From Nocardioides cynanchi (GTDB lineage: Bacteria; Actinomycetota; Actinomycetes; Propionibacteriales; Nocardioidaceae): a stretch of 64,000 nt of DNA. Positions 1 to 8,314 of the stretch are shown one piece after another (the first letter of the stretch is position 1; every line of letters starts with the position of its first letter). The notes beneath the pieces are model-generated. The model saw nothing but the letters and a program-made list of their open reading frames with translations, searched no databases and had not been told where the DNA came from. The translations under genes were made by a program, and so were the position numbers. The stretch lies in contig NZ_CP044344.1 of NCBI RefSeq assembly GCF_008761635.1, positions 372,001 to 436,000 on the forward strand. The letters are read 5' to 3'.

Positions 1-383
1 CGGCCTGCGTGGCGATGTACACCGAGGAGGTCGGCGTCGACCCCGAGGCCGAGGGCGGTGCCCCGATCTACCGGTCCCGGGTGCGGCAGCTGATCGGGCT
101 CGGCTGGTCGTTCGCCCGGATCGAGCAGGGCCGGGTGGTGTTCAAGGCCGAGATCGCGCACGCGACGCCACGGGCCGCCCAGATCCAGGGCGTCTGGGTG
201 GCGCCCGAACGCCGCGGCCAGGGGCTCGCCGCCGCCGGTGTGGCCGCCGTCGCAGCGGCGTGCCGGCGCGAGATCGCCCCGGTGGCCTCGCTCTACGTCA
301 ACGTGTGGAACGAGCCCGCCCAGCGGGCCTACGCCAGGGTCGGCTTCGAGCAGACCGGCACCTTCGCCACTATCATGTTCTGA
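1..383 (+). CDS. GNAT-family N-acetyltransferase, 3' part (gene starts before the window)
   Basis: C-terminal part of a GCN5-related acetyltransferase. The frame is already open at the first base of the window. An internal GTG at 9 is probably not the start, because the residues just before it (Ala-Cys) continue the frame. The acetyl-CoA binding loop is seen as VWVAPERRGQGLAAAG, followed by the usual last strand and helix (LYVNVWNEPAQRAYARVGF). In actinobacteria a two-domain DUF4081-GNAT protein lies near ispG, upstream of proS. The position and the residues YTEEVGVDP fit that family, but the N-terminal domain is outside the window. The substrate is unknown. Confidence 0.8.
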   Translation, partial: ACVAMYTEEVGVDPEAEGGAPIYRSRVRQLIGLGWSFARIEQGRVVFKAEIAHATPRAAQIQGVWVAPERRGQGLAAAGVAAVAAACRREIAPVASLYVNVWNEPAQRAYARVGFEQTGTFATIMF

Positions 384-468
384 TCTCGGAACCAGGTCGC
401 CCAGAGGTTTCACCGCACGTTCACCGGGCACGCCGCTCCGAGCCATCTCGGACCCGGAGGTTGTGCAC

Positions 469-2139
469 ATGACCACGAAACCCTTCTCTCGTCTCGCGCT
501 GGCAGCGGTCTCGGCGGCCGGCCTGGCCCTCGCCGTGGCGCCGACCGTCCAGGCCGCGTCCCGGCCCGCCGCGCCGGCATCGGCCCACCCGGCATCGGCC
601 CACCCGGCGCCGGGCCGACCCTCGACGCTGCCCGGCGGCTACCAGCACCTGGTGGTGATCTACGAGGAGAACCACTCCTTCGACAACCTCTACGGCCACT
701 GGGGTAACGTCCGCGGCCAGCACGTCGACGGCAGCAGCGACGCGACCACCGCGCAGCAGACCCAGGTCGGCCAGGACCGTACGCCGTACACCTGCCTGCC
801 CCAGGACGACGTCAACCTGACCTCGCCGCCGCTGACCAGCACCTGCTCGGACGCGACGCACGGCATCGCCGCGAGCCACTTCGCGAACTCGCCGTTCTCG
901 ATCGACGACTACATCCACCCGTCCGACACCACCTGTCCGGCGCCGGGTGTCTTCGCCCCGAACGGCGTCCTCAAGGGGTCCGGCGACCCGGGCGGCTGCA
1001 CCCGCGACCTGGTGCACCGCTTCTACCAGGAGCAGTTCCAGATCGACGGCGGCCGGCAGGACCGCTACGTCACCGGCTCGGACGCGGTGGGGCTGAGCAT
1101 GGGCTCCTACGACACCACCCGGCTCCCGATCTACTCCTACCTGCACGGCAAGGGCGCCCCGAAGTACGTCCTGGCCGACCACTTCTTCCAGGCGGCCTTC
1201 GGCGGCTCGTTCCTCAACCACCAGTGGCTGATCGCGGCGCGCAGCCCGCTCGACACCGACAAGACCGCCACCTACAACAAGCTCCCGGACGGGACGCCGG
1301 ATCCGGCGTCGTTCGCCAAGAACGCCGTGCTGGACAGCAACGGGATGCCCACGTCCTACCCGCAGTACCACGCGACCGGCCCGGTCGTGGACGGCGCGCT
1401 CACGCAGAAGTGCGCGGACGGCCAGAACCACTACGCCCAGGCCTGCGGCGACTACGCGGTGAACACCATTCAGCCGGGCTCGGCGCCGCACGGGGGTGGC
1501 GCGTACCTGCCCCTCATCGACGACACGGCGTACCCCAACATCGGCGACGAGCTGAGCGCCCAGGGCATCAGCTGGAACTGGTACTCCGGCGGCTGGGACG
1601 CCGCCGCGTCGGGCCACCCGGGGCCGCTGTTCCAGTACCACCACCAGCCGTTCAACTACTTCGCGAACTATGCTCCCGGCCAGCCGGGCCGCGCGCACCT
1701 CCAGGACGAGACGAAGTTCATCTCCGCCGCCAGGTCCGGGAACCTGCCGACCGTCTCGTTCGTCAAGCCGTACGGCGCGGAGAACGAGCACCCCGGCTAC
1801 GCGAGCGAGTCCGACGGCTCCGACCACCTGGTCGACCTGCTGAAGACGATCGAGAACGGGCCGCAGGCGGGCAACACCCTGGTGGTGGTGACCTATGACG
1901 AGTTCGGCGGGCAGTGGGACCACGTCGCGCCGCCCACCGTCGACGCGTGGGGGCCGGGTACCCGGATCCCGGCGCTGGTGATCAGCCGCTCGCTGAAGCA
2001 CTCGGGCGTCGACCACACATCGTACGACACGACGTCGATCCTGGCCACGATCGAGCGCAGTTATGGCCTCGCGCCGCTCTCGTCGCGGGACGCGCAGGTC
2101 AACGACCTGTCGCACGCCGTCGCCGTGGGCGGCCGCTGA
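469..2139 (+). CDS. Secreted phosphoesterase (phospholipase C / acid phosphatase-like, PF04185 type)
   Basis: Predicted 556-residue exported hydrolase of phosphate esters. The ATG at 469 is preceded 8 bases upstream by CGGAGG, and the protein then begins with a typical Sec signal: MTTKPFSR, a hydrophobic stretch, and an Ala-rich cleavage region near residue 29. An Ala/Pro-rich linker follows to about residue 55. The family signature EENHSFDNLYG lies at residues 66-76, and the C-terminal metal-site region VTYDEFGGQWDHVAPP near residue 475. These match alkaline-phosphatase-fold phosphoesterases that include bacterial phospholipase C and acid phosphatases. The gene stands alone and ends at a strong hairpin. 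Substrate (phospholipid or small phosphate ester) cannot be told from sequence. Longer in-frame starts upstream are rejected because the signal peptide and ribosome binding site fix the start. Confidence 0.85.
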   Translation: MTTKPFSRLALAAVSAAGLALAVAPTVQAASRPAAPASAHPASAHPAPGRPSTLPGGYQHLVVIYEENHSFDNLYGHWGNVRGQHVDGSSDATTAQQTQVGQDRTPYTCLPQDDVNLTSPPLTSTCSDATHGIAASHFANSPFSIDDYIHPSDTTCPAPGVFAPNGVLKGSGDPGGCTRDLVHRFYQEQFQIDGGRQDRYVTGSDAVGLSMGSYDTTRLPIYSYLHGKGAPKYVLADHFFQAAFGGSFLNHQWLIAARSPLDTDKTATYNKLPDGTPDPASFAKNAVLDSNGMPTSYPQYHATGPVVDGALTQKCADGQNHYAQACGDYAVNTIQPGSAPHGGGAYLPLIDDTAYPNIGDELSAQGISWNWYSGGWDAAASGHPGPLFQYHHQPFNYFANYAPGQPGRAHLQDETKFISAARSGNLPTVSFVKPYGAENEHPGYASESDGSDHLVDLLKTIENGPQAGNTLVVVTYDEFGGQWDHVAPPTVDAWGPGTRIPALVISRSLKHSGVDHTSYDTTSILATIERSYGLAPLSSRDAQVNDLSHAVAVGGR

Positions 2140-2150
2140 GCCCATCCCGG

Positions 2151-2189
2151 GCCGAGCCCGCCCCGGTCACGCACCGGGGCGGGCTCGGC
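2151..2189 (+). terminator. Strong intrinsic hairpin after the phosphoesterase gene
   Basis: A perfect 17-bp inverted repeat (arms 2151-2167 and 2173-2189) with a 5-base loop begins 12 bases after the stop codon. It has no T-run, as is common for actinobacterial terminators. Confidence 0.75.
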
Positions 2190-2224
2190 TGCAGCGCGGC
2201 TGCGTCGCGAGGGTTCCGGCTGGC

Positions 2225-2230
2225 TACGCT
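2225..2230 (+). promoter_or_regulatory. Candidate leaderless -10 box of the DoxX-like gene
   Basis: TACGCT followed by six bases and then GTG at 2237. The transcript would start at the start codon itself, and no ribosome binding site is seen. Confidence 0.55.
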
Positions 2231-2236
2231 GAGCCG

Positions 2237-2614
2237 GTGAAGCTGCCTCGCGACGTCGCTGCCCTGGTCGGGATCTTCGCCGTCAGCGGGGTGGTCCACC
2301 TGGTCAGGCCCCAGGTCTACGAGCCGCTGATGCCCTCGTGGGTGCCGCGCCATCGAGAGGTGATCCTGGGCAGCGGGGTGGCCGAGCTGGCGTGCGCCGC
2401 CGGGCTCGCCGTCCCCGCCTCCCGTCGTACGGCGGGCTGGGCGAGCGCCGCGCTGCTGCTCGGGGTGTTCCCGGGGAACGTGAAGATGGCGCTCGACGCC
2501 CAGCGCTCCCGCCGTCCGGGACGCCGGACGACGGCGCTGAAGATCGGCACGCTGCTCCGGCTGCCGCTGCAGTGGCCGATGATCCGGGCGGCCCTGCGCG
2601 CGGCGCGGAACTGA
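2237..2614 (+). CDS. DoxX-like small integral membrane protein
   Basis: A 125-residue protein with about four hydrophobic segments and a basic C-terminus. It begins [14 protein letters not shown], and the motif [21 protein letters not shown] is typical of DoxX/MauE-like membrane proteins. The GTG at 2237 is chosen because the hydrophobic N-terminus starts here and a TACGCT box lies six bases before it. It is transcribed alone between the phosphoesterase terminator and proS. The function of this branch is unknown; relatives are linked to thiol/redox or quinone chemistry in membranes, which is only family-level knowledge. Confidence 0.75.
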   Translation: MKLPRDVAALVGIFAVSGVVHLVRPQVYEPLMPSWVPRHREVILGSGVAELACAAGLAVPASRRTAGWASAALLLGVFPGNVKMALDAQRSRRPGRRTTALKIGTLLRLPLQWPMIRAALRAARN

Positions 2615-2650
2615 TCCGAAACCGCTTCGCGGAGCTCGGAGACCCGCCCG

Positions 2651-2656
2651 TAGGCT
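2651..2656 (+). promoter_or_regulatory. Candidate leaderless -10 box of proS
   Basis: TAGGCT followed by seven bases and ATG at 2664, with no ribosome binding site. This supports the ATG at 2664 over the in-frame ATG at 2685. Confidence 0.55.
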
Positions 2657-2663
2657 GACGCCC

Positions 2664-4442
2664 ATGACCGGCACCGTGCTCCGCATGTCCAGCCTCTTCG
2701 TCCGCACGTTGCGCGACGACCCGGCGGACGCCGAGGTGCCCAGCCACCGGCTCCTGCTGCGGGCCGGCTACATCCGCCGCGCCGCGCCGGGGATCTACAC
2801 GTGGCTGCCCCTCGGGCTGCGGGTGCTGCGCCGGATCGAGGAGATCATCCGCGACGAGATGGACGCGATCGGATCGCAGGAGCTGCTGTTCCCCGCGCTC
2901 CTTCCCCGCGAGCCGTACGACGCCTCCGGGCGCTGGACCCAGTACGGCGCCGGGATCTTCCGGCTCAAGGACCGCAAGGGCGGCGACTACCTCCTCGGCC
3001 CCACCCACGAGGAGATGTTCACCCTCGTCGTGAAGGACCTGTACTCCTCCTACAAGGACCTCCCGCTGTCGATCTACCAGATCCAGACCAAGTACCGCGA
3101 CGAGGCGCGGCCCCGGGCCGGGCTGCTGCGCGGGCGCGAGTTCGTCATGAAGGACGCCTACACCTTCGACATCGACGACGCCGGCCTCGACGCGTCGTAC
3201 CAGAAGTTCCGCGACGCCTACATCAGGGTCTTCGACCGTCTGGGCTTCGACTACGTCATCGTCAAGGCGCAGTCGGGGGCGATGGGAGGCTCGAAGTCCG
3301 AGGAGTTCCTGGCCACCGCGGCGGTCGGCGAGGACACCTACGTGCGCTGCACGAACTGTGACTACGCCGCCAACGTGGAGGCGGTGTCGGTGCCGGTGCC
3401 CGCCCCGGTGGCCTACGACGACGCGCCCGCGGCGCATGCCGAGCAGACACCGGACACCCCGACCATCGAGACCCTGGTCGACCACCTGAACGAGAAATAC
3501 CCCCGCGACGACCGGCCCTGGCACGCCGGCGACACGCTGAAGAACGTGGTCTTCTCGGTCCGCCGGCCCGACGGCACGGTCCAGGCACTGGCGATCGGGT
3601 TGCCCGGCGACCGCGAGGTCGACGAGAAGCGGCTCGAGTCGCAGCTCGGTGAGGGCGCCGTGTTCGAGCCCTTCGGCGAGGCCGACTTCGCCGCCCGCCC
3701 CACGCTGAGCAAGGGCTACATCGGGCCCGGTGCGCTGGGGGAGGACAAGCCCGCCGGGGTGCGCTACCTGGTCGACCCGCGGGTCGTGGAGGGGACCCGC
3801 TGGGTGACCGGCGCGGACGTGTCCGGCAGCCACGTGCTCGACCTCGTGGCCGGTCGTGACTTCACCGCGGACGGCGTGATCGAGGTCGCCGAGGTGCGCG
3901 ACGGCGACCCCTGCCCCAACTGCGACGGCGGGACCCTCGAGTCCGCCCGCGGCATCGAGATGGGCCACATCTTCCAGCTCGGCCGGCTCTACGCCGACGC
4001 GCTCGGGCTCCAGGTGCTCGACGAGAACGGCAAGCTGGTCACGGTCACGATGGGGTCCTACGGCATCGGGCCCTCACGGGCGGTCGCGGCGATCGCCGAG
4101 GGAACGCTCGACGACATCGGGCTGTGCTGGCCGCGCAACGTCTCGCCCGCCGACGTGCACATCGTCGCCACCGGTAAGGACGACGCGATCTTCGAGGCCG
4201 CATCGACCCTGGCCGACGACCTGCGCGACCGTGGCCTCACGGTGCTGTACGACGACCGGCCCAAGGTCAGCCCGGGCGTGAAGTTCAAGGACGCCGAGCT
4301 GATCGGCGTCCCGACGATCGTCACCGTCGGCCGCGGTCTCGCGGACGGGGTCGTCGAGGTCAAGGACCGCCGCAGCGGCGACCGGAACGACGTACCCCTC
4401 GCCGAGGCCGCCGCCCACCTCGCCGCCCTCACAGGCCGCTGA
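2664..4442 (+). CDS. proS: Prolyl-tRNA synthetase (bacterial type, with editing domain)
   Basis: Cytoplasmic class II aminoacyl-tRNA synthetase that charges tRNA-Pro with proline. At 592 residues it has the length of the bacterial long form. Class II motif 1 lies around residues 35-70, the GPTHEE and [22 protein letters not shown] motifs lie at about 110-170, and the Ala-tRNA editing insertion lies between about 230 and 400. A catalytic motif 3 region ([16 protein letters not shown]) and an anticodon-binding C-terminal domain ([13 protein letters not shown] onward) follow. The start at 2664 is supported by a leaderless promoter. The stop codon is the first part of an unusual 32-bp repeat array, which may act on the 3' end of this transcript. 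Confidence 0.97.
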   Translation: MTGTVLRMSSLFVRTLRDDPADAEVPSHRLLLRAGYIRRAAPGIYTWLPLGLRVLRRIEEIIRDEMDAIGSQELLFPALLPREPYDASGRWTQYGAGIFRLKDRKGGDYLLGPTHEEMFTLVVKDLYSSYKDLPLSIYQIQTKYRDEARPRAGLLRGREFVMKDAYTFDIDDAGLDASYQKFRDAYIRVFDRLGFDYVIVKAQSGAMGGSKSEEFLATAAVGEDTYVRCTNCDYAANVEAVSVPVPAPVAYDDAPAAHAEQTPDTPTIETLVDHLNEKYPRDDRPWHAGDTLKNVVFSVRRPDGTVQALAIGLPGDREVDEKRLESQLGEGAVFEPFGEADFAARPTLSKGYIGPGALGEDKPAGVRYLVDPRVVEGTRWVTGADVSGSHVLDLVAGRDFTADGVIEVAEVRDGDPCPNCDGGTLESARGIEMGHIFQLGRLYADALGLQVLDENGKLVTVTMGSYGIGPSRAVAAIAEGTLDDIGLCWPRNVSPADVHIVATGKDDAIFEAASTLADDLRDRGLTVLYDDRPKVSPGVKFKDAELIGVPTIVTVGRGLADGVVEVKDRRSGDRNDVPLAEAAAHLAALTGR

Positions 4443-4742
4443 GTCGGCACAAACAGACACCGGCACGACGCCGAGTCGGCAGAAACAGGCAGCAGTACGA
4501 AGCCCAGTCGGCACAAACAGACAGCCGTAAGACGCCGAGTCGGCACAAACAGACAGCTGTACGACGCCGAGTCGGCACAAACAGTCTCCAACCACTGCTT
4601 CGTGGCGCCGACTCAGCGGCTTCGGCGCGCCCCTTTGCGCCGACTCGGCACCATTGGCGCGCCCGTTCGCGCCGACTCGGCACCATTGGCGCGCCTGTTT
4701 GCGCCGACTCAGCGGCTTGGGCGTGCCTGTTTGCGCCGACTC
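4441..4742. repeat. 302-bp palindromic array: five direct and five inverted units, exact 32-bp period
   Basis: Direct units start at 4441, 4473, 4505, 4537 and 4569. Each is a roughly 20-base conserved core close to GAGTCGGCACAAACAGACAC followed by about 12 variable bases. The inverted units end at 4614, 4646, 4678, 4710 and 4742, again exactly 32 bp apart. The two arms are symmetrical about 4591/4592. The first unit begins inside the proS stop codon. This fills the gap between proS and the HAD gene; no credible coding sequence lies in it. A second array of the same family lies at 51915-52062. In RNA the arms could fold into a very long imperfect hairpin. Function is unknown. Confidence 0.9.
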
Positions 4743-4765
4743 GGCGGGGGAGGGTGAGGTGAGGC

Positions 4766-4771
4766 TACGGT
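4766..4771 (+). promoter_or_regulatory. Candidate leaderless -10 box of the HAD hydrolase gene
   Basis: TACGGT followed by six bases and GTG at 4778. It lies just beyond the right edge of the palindromic repeat array. Confidence 0.5.
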
Positions 4772-4777
4772 CGGGGC

Positions 4778-5497
4778 GTGGACCTGGATGCGGTGATCTT
4801 CGACTGGGGCGGGACGCTGACCCGCTGGCACGACGTCGACTTCCATGCGGAGTCGATGGCCCTGGCCGCGGCGGCGGTCGACCACGGGCTCGACGTGGCG
4901 GCGGCGAGCGCCCGGCTGCACCAGGCCGGCCAGGTGGTGTGGGGTCGTTCGCGCGACCACCAGCAGAGCGCCACGGTGGCCGACCTGTTCGACGAGGCGG
5001 GGCTCGGTCACGACCCCGAGCTGCTGACGGCCTACCGCGAGTTCTGGGAGCCGCACACCCTGACCGATCCCGAGGTCGGACCGATGTTCGAGCGGCTCCA
5101 CGCGGCCGGGCTCCGCATCGGAGTGCTCTCCAACACGATCTGGCCGCGCGCCTGGCACGTCGAGTTCTTCCGGCGGGACGGGGTCTACGACCTGATCGAC
5201 GGCGACGTCTACACCAGCGAGATCCCGTGGACCAAGCCGTCCACGCACGCCTTCGGGGCAGCTCTGGACGCGGTCGGGGTGACCGACCCAGCGCGGGCCG
5301 TCTACGTCGGCGACCGGTTGTACGACGACATCTGGGGAGCTCACCAGGCGGGCCTGCGCGCGGTCCACATCCCGCTCAGCACCATCCCGGCCGAGCAGGT
5401 CGGCCACACCGAGGGAACCCCCGACGGAGTGGTCCACTCGCTCGCCGAACTACCCGCTCTGCTGGAAAGTGCAACCTTTCGCATTGCAAGAACATGA
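4778..5497 (+). CDS. HAD-superfamily hydrolase
   Basis: A 239-residue haloacid-dehalogenase-fold hydrolase, probably a small-molecule phosphatase. Motif I is FDWGGTLT near residue 8, with the nucleophile Asp. Motif II is LSNT near residue 119, the motif III Lys is in PWTKPSTHAF, and motif IV is VGDRLYDDIWGA. A helical cap lies between motifs I and II, as in subclass I. The GTG at 4778 is favoured by its upstream TACGGT box and by the position of motif I close to the N-terminus. The gene is monocistronic, and its last codons and downstream flank are less GC-rich than the neighbourhood. The substrate is unknown. Confidence 0.85.
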   Translation: MDLDAVIFDWGGTLTRWHDVDFHAESMALAAAAVDHGLDVAAASARLHQAGQVVWGRSRDHQQSATVADLFDEAGLGHDPELLTAYREFWEPHTLTDPEVGPMFERLHAAGLRIGVLSNTIWPRAWHVEFFRRDGVYDLIDGDVYTSEIPWTKPSTHAFGAALDAVGVTDPARAVYVGDRLYDDIWGAHQAGLRAVHIPLSTIPAEQVGHTEGTPDGVVHSLAELPALLESATFRIART

Positions 5498-5686
5498 GGC
5501 ACGAAGGATCAGACAGGCACCCGATGCTCGTTGCATGATTGTGCACAGATGGTCGCGGGGCACCCCCCTTGCTCTCCGACCGTGGTCGATTCCCCCCAAT
5601 CGGCCTCAGCGATCTGGTGCTCCGGGGGATGTCTCGGGAGTTCCTCGGAGCACCAGACGCCCACCTCGGCGGTGGGTGTCTCTCGA
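5498..5686. other. Intergenic region between convergent HAD and DUF4439 genes
   Basis: About 190 bases without a supportable gene. The left half is relatively AT-rich for this genome (around 5470-5560), and the right half holds two hairpins. No RNA gene was recognised. Confidence 0.6.
5613..5676. terminator. Tandem hairpins between convergent genes
   Basis: A perfect 12-bp inverted repeat, TCTGGTGCTCCG at 5613-5624 and its complement at 5646-5657. It is followed directly by a smaller hairpin, CCCACC at 5660-5665 pairing with GGTGGG at 5671-5676. Lying between convergent genes, they probably terminate transcription from both sides. Confidence 0.6.
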
Positions 5687-6124
5687 TCAGCTGCCGGGGA
5701 ACTCGGTGTCCATCCCCGGCAGCGGTTCGGGTGAACCCCCGAAGCCCAGCTCGGACGTGGCCGTCTCGACGAGCGCGTCGACCGCCCAGGTGCGGTTCGT
5801 CCCGGTGCTCGCGGCGACCAGCACGCCGTACGACGTGAGGCAGGCGCGCTCGACGCGCAGCGCCTCGGCCGAGATCTCCGTCGGGGTGGTGAGGGCGCGG
5901 CTCACCCGATAGGCGGGCTCGGCCGGCACCGGGTCGGCACCGGTCGAGGTGATGGTGGCGGTCAGGTCGTCGCGACGCCCCGCATGGACGGCGTACGCCG
6001 TGCTGATGGCGGCCCGCAGGACCGGGGCGGGCAGGCCGGCCGCACGGCCGCCGAGCACCCCGAACACGTACACCGCGGCATGCTCGGCGGCCAACGTCTG
6101 CTGGAGGGCGTCGAGCTCGCTCAT
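5687..6124 (-). CDS. DUF4439 protein (ferritin-like helical fold)
   Basis: A 145-residue cytoplasmic, mostly helical protein starting [21 protein letters not shown] and ending near EFPGS. The pattern of long amphipathic helices with E/H pairs fits DUF4439, a ferritin-like family found next to rimP in actinobacteria; the Mycobacterium tuberculosis counterpart is Rv2844. The start ATG at 6124 overlaps the stop of the upstream lipoprotein gene (ATGA), so the two are translationally coupled. No function is established. A longer open frame to 6205 lies within the upstream gene and is not used. Confidence 0.75.
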   Translation of the reverse strand: MSELDALQQTLAAEHAAVYVFGVLGGRAAGLPAPVLRAAISTAYAVHAGRRDDLTATITSTGADPVPAEPAYRVSRALTTPTEISAEALRVERACLTSYGVLVAASTGTNRTWAVDALVETATSELGFGGSPEPLPGMDTEFPGS

Positions 6125-6570
6125 GCTGCGGCCTGGAGCTCGGGCTGCATCCGGATGCCGGCGGCCACCGAGGCGAGCACCCGAGCCAGGTCGCCGTCGC
6201 GGCACGTCTCGGCCCAGTGCGTGAAGCGGACCACCGCCCGACGCTCCCGGAGCACGGTCTCGGTCGTGGTCAGCGGGTGGGTCCGTCGCGTCGACGGGGG
6301 CTGCCCGCCCAGGGCGAGCAGCTGGGTCCGGTGGCAGGCGACGAGGGAGGCGGCGCGTCGGGAGCCCGAGAGCCCGATGATCAGCGAGGCCAGCTCGGCC
6401 CGGGCAGCGGCCAGCACGGAGGCGTCGGGATCGGGGGTCGAGGACGCGGCCGGACGGGTCGGCGGTGCCGGGTCGAACCGGCAGCCGGCCAGCAGGCTCG
6501 CGGCGCCGACGGTGGCGGTCAGGCCGGCTCCCGACAGCAGCCCGCGACGCGACAGCGGGATCCCGGACAC
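6121..6570 (-). CDS. Tat-exported lipoprotein, partner of the DUF4439 protein
   Basis: A 149-residue protein. The N-terminus carries a twin-arginine motif (SRRGLL) and, after a hydrophobic stretch, a lipobox LLAGC, so it is expected to be exported by the Tat route and lipid-anchored outside the membrane. The mature part is helical (residues about 50-145), with no catalytic motif recognised. It starts with GTG at 6570 behind a TAGGGT box and overlaps the DUF4439 gene by 4 bases. It occupies the place of Rv2843 in mycobacteria, upstream of and divergent from rimP. The Tat signal suggests export in a folded or cofactor-bound state. The pairing with a ferritin-like protein hints at metal or redox chemistry, which is inference. 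Confidence 0.75.
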   Translation of the reverse strand: MSGIPLSRRGLLSGAGLTATVGAASLLAGCRFDPAPPTRPAASSTPDPDASVLAAARAELASLIIGLSGSRRAASLVACHRTQLLALGGQPPSTRRTHPLTTTETVLRERRAVVRFTHWAETCRDGDLARVLASVAAGIRMQPELQAAA

Positions 6571-6577
6571 GTCCGCG

Positions 6578-6583
6578 ACCCTA
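6578..6583 (-). promoter_or_regulatory. Candidate leaderless -10 box of the Tat-lipoprotein operon
   Basis: On the minus strand TAGGGT is followed by seven bases and then the GTG start at 6570. Confidence 0.5.
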
Positions 6584-6653
6584 TCTCCGCGGGCAGTCCG
6601 GGCGTCCGGGCGGCGCCCCGAGCCGGTGGTCCGGGGTCGCCCGTGTCACCCGC

Positions 6654-6659
6654 TATCGT
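6654..6659 (+). promoter_or_regulatory. Candidate -10 box for the rimP-nusA operon
   Basis: TATCGT lies 32 bases before the rimP start. Unlike many neighbours this transcript would have a leader, carrying AAGGAGG about 6 bases before the GTG. Confidence 0.45.
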
Positions 6660-6691
6660 GAAGGCCGACAACAGCACAAGGAGGCCGCGAC

Positions 6692-7168
6692 GTGAGCCCG
6701 CTCAACCCGGACAGCTCCCGGATCAACGACGTGCTCCGCGACCCCCTGGCCACCCTCGACCTCGACCTCGAAGCGGTGGAGCTCAGCCCGGCCGGCAAGT
6801 TCCGGATGCTCCGCATCGCCGTCGACAAGGACGGCGGGGTCACCCTCGACGACATCGCCGAAGCGACGAAGGCGGTCTCCGCGGCCCTCGACGAGTCCGA
6901 CCTGATGGGCGAGACGGCGTACACCCTCGAGGTCACCTCCCGCGGGGTCGACCGCCCGCTCAGCGAGCCGCGCCACTGGCGGCGCAACCACGACCGGCTG
7001 GTCAAGGCGACGCTGGCCGACGGCTCGCAGCTGACCGGTCGGGTGGGAGCCAGCGACCACGACGGGGTCACCCTGGACGTGTCCGGTGTCGAGCGCCGGC
7101 TGGCGTACGACGACATCGCCAAGGCCCTGGTCCAGGTCGAGTTCAACCGGAAGACGAAGGAGTCCTGA
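6692..7168 (+). CDS. rimP: Ribosome maturation factor RimP
   Basis: Cytoplasmic factor for 30S subunit maturation, 158 residues. The N-terminal alpha/beta domain shows [40 protein letters not shown] and [14 protein letters not shown], which are RimP hallmarks, and a C-terminal SH3-like beta barrel follows from about residue 95. A strong AAGGAGG ribosome binding site defines the GTG at 6692. The stop overlaps the nusA start by one base (TGATG), the conserved rimP-nusA arrangement. Confidence 0.95.
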   Translation: MSPLNPDSSRINDVLRDPLATLDLDLEAVELSPAGKFRMLRIAVDKDGGVTLDDIAEATKAVSAALDESDLMGETAYTLEVTSRGVDRPLSEPRHWRRNHDRLVKATLADGSQLTGRVGASDHDGVTLDVSGVERRLAYDDIAKALVQVEFNRKTKES

Positions 7169-8148
7169 TGGACATCGACCTGAGCGTCCTGAGGATGCTG
7201 GAGCGCGAGAAGGAGATCTCCTTCGACGTGCTCGTGGGGGCCATCGAGCAGGCGCTCCTCACGGCGTACCTCAAGACCCCCGGCGCGCAGGAGAAGGCCC
7301 GAGTGGTGCTCGACCGGCACAGCGGGCACGTCACGGTGTTCGCCGCCGAGCTCGACGACGAGGGCAACCAGATCGCGGAGTACGACGACACCCCCGACGG
7401 CTTCGGGCGGATCGCCGCGACCACCGCGAAGCAGATCATGCTCCAGCGCCTGCGCGACGCCGAGGACGACATCCGGTACGGCGAGTTCTCCGGCAAGGAG
7501 GGCGACCTGATCTCGGGTGTCATCCAGCAGGGCCGCAACCCCGACGACGTGATGGTCGACCTCGGCAAGCTCGAGGCGCTCCTGCCCCTGGGGGAGCGGG
7601 TCCCGGGGGAGAAGTATCTCCACGGCGAGCGGATCAAGTGCCTGGTGATCTCGGTGCGCAAGGGCATGCGCGGACCGCAGATCACGCTCTCGCGCTCGCA
7701 CCCCAATCTGGTGAAGAAGCTGTTCGCGCTCGAGGTGCCCGAGATCGCCGACGGCACCGTCGAGATCGCCGCCATCGCCCGCGAGGCCGGTCACCGCACC
7801 AAGATCGCGGTGACCACCCAGGCGCCGGGCGTCAACGCCAAGGGCTCCTGCATCGGGCCGATGGGCCAGCGCGTGCGCCAGGTGATGTCGGAGCTGCACG
7901 GCGAGAAGATCGACATCGTCGACTGGTCCGAGGACCCCGCCGAGATGGTCGCCCACGCCCTGTCGCCGGCCCGCGTCTCCCGCGTCGAGATCGTCGACGC
8001 GGAGGCGCGCTCGGCCCGGGTGATCGTGCCGGACTTCCAGCTCTCGCTGGCGATCGGCAAGGAAGGTCAGAACGCCCGGCTCGCCGCCCGCCTCACCGGC
8101 TGGCGCATCGACATCCGCTCCGACGATGAGCCGGCCAGCGAGGCGTGA
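7168..8148 (+). CDS. nusA: Transcription termination/antitermination factor NusA
   Basis: RNA polymerase-associated factor that modulates pausing, termination and antitermination. At 326 residues it is the short actinobacterial form without C-terminal acidic repeats. The N-terminal polymerase-binding domain begins [20 protein letters not shown]. The S1 domain ([21 protein letters not shown]) starts near residue 110. KH1 follows ([15 protein letters not shown]), and KH2 has [19 protein letters not shown] at the end. It is coupled to rimP. In many relatives ylxR and infB follow directly. Here two cargo genes and a repeat array separate nusA from ylxR. Confidence 0.96.
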   Translation: MDIDLSVLRMLEREKEISFDVLVGAIEQALLTAYLKTPGAQEKARVVLDRHSGHVTVFAAELDDEGNQIAEYDDTPDGFGRIAATTAKQIMLQRLRDAEDDIRYGEFSGKEGDLISGVIQQGRNPDDVMVDLGKLEALLPLGERVPGEKYLHGERIKCLVISVRKGMRGPQITLSRSHPNLVKKLFALEVPEIADGTVEIAAIAREAGHRTKIAVTTQAPGVNAKGSCIGPMGQRVRQVMSELHGEKIDIVDWSEDPAEMVAHALSPARVSRVEIVDAEARSARVIVPDFQLSLAIGKEGQNARLAARLTGWRIDIRSDDEPASEA

Positions 8149-8152
8149 GCGT

Positions 8153-8280
8153 GTCGAGACCCGGTGAACGTGCGCAGGCGGGCCGGCGCGTGGTCTCGAC
8201 TCCGCTCGACCACCGGGGCGGCGGGGTCACGACTCCGCTCGACCACCGAGGCGGCGCGGTCACGACCCGGCTCGACCACC
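8153..8280. repeat. 33-bp-period repeat array after nusA, preceded by an inverted element
   Basis: The motif CTCGACCACC recurs at 8205-8214, 8238-8247 and 8271-8280, exactly 33 bases apart, inside larger units rich in ACTCCGCTCGACCACCG. A complementary element, GTCGAGACC at 8153-8161, lies five bases after the nusA stop and pairs with GGTCTCGAC at 8192-8200. Similar TCGAC...CTCGACCACC dispersed repeats are known in high-GC actinobacteria. It probably forms the 3' end of the rimP-nusA transcript. Confidence 0.8.
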
Positions 8281-8314
8281 GAGGTCGGGTGGACGACCGA
8301 CCGGGCGTCCTCCG

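Noticed and set aside
421-2145. Long open frame antisense to the secreted phosphoesterase
   Set aside because: Its Arg/Val/Gly-rich product has no family features, and the sense strand has a signal peptide, a ribosome binding site and conserved motifs.
4058-4700. Minus-strand open frames with repeated CADSA-like peptides across the proS repeat array
   Set aside because: They are translations of the 32-bp repeats. The 32-bp period is not a multiple of three, so frames shift at each unit, and no start signals are present.
5465-5560. Less GC-rich stretch after the HAD gene as a tRNA or phage attachment site
   Set aside because: No cloverleaf or repeated attachment core could be drawn, and no integrase is nearby.
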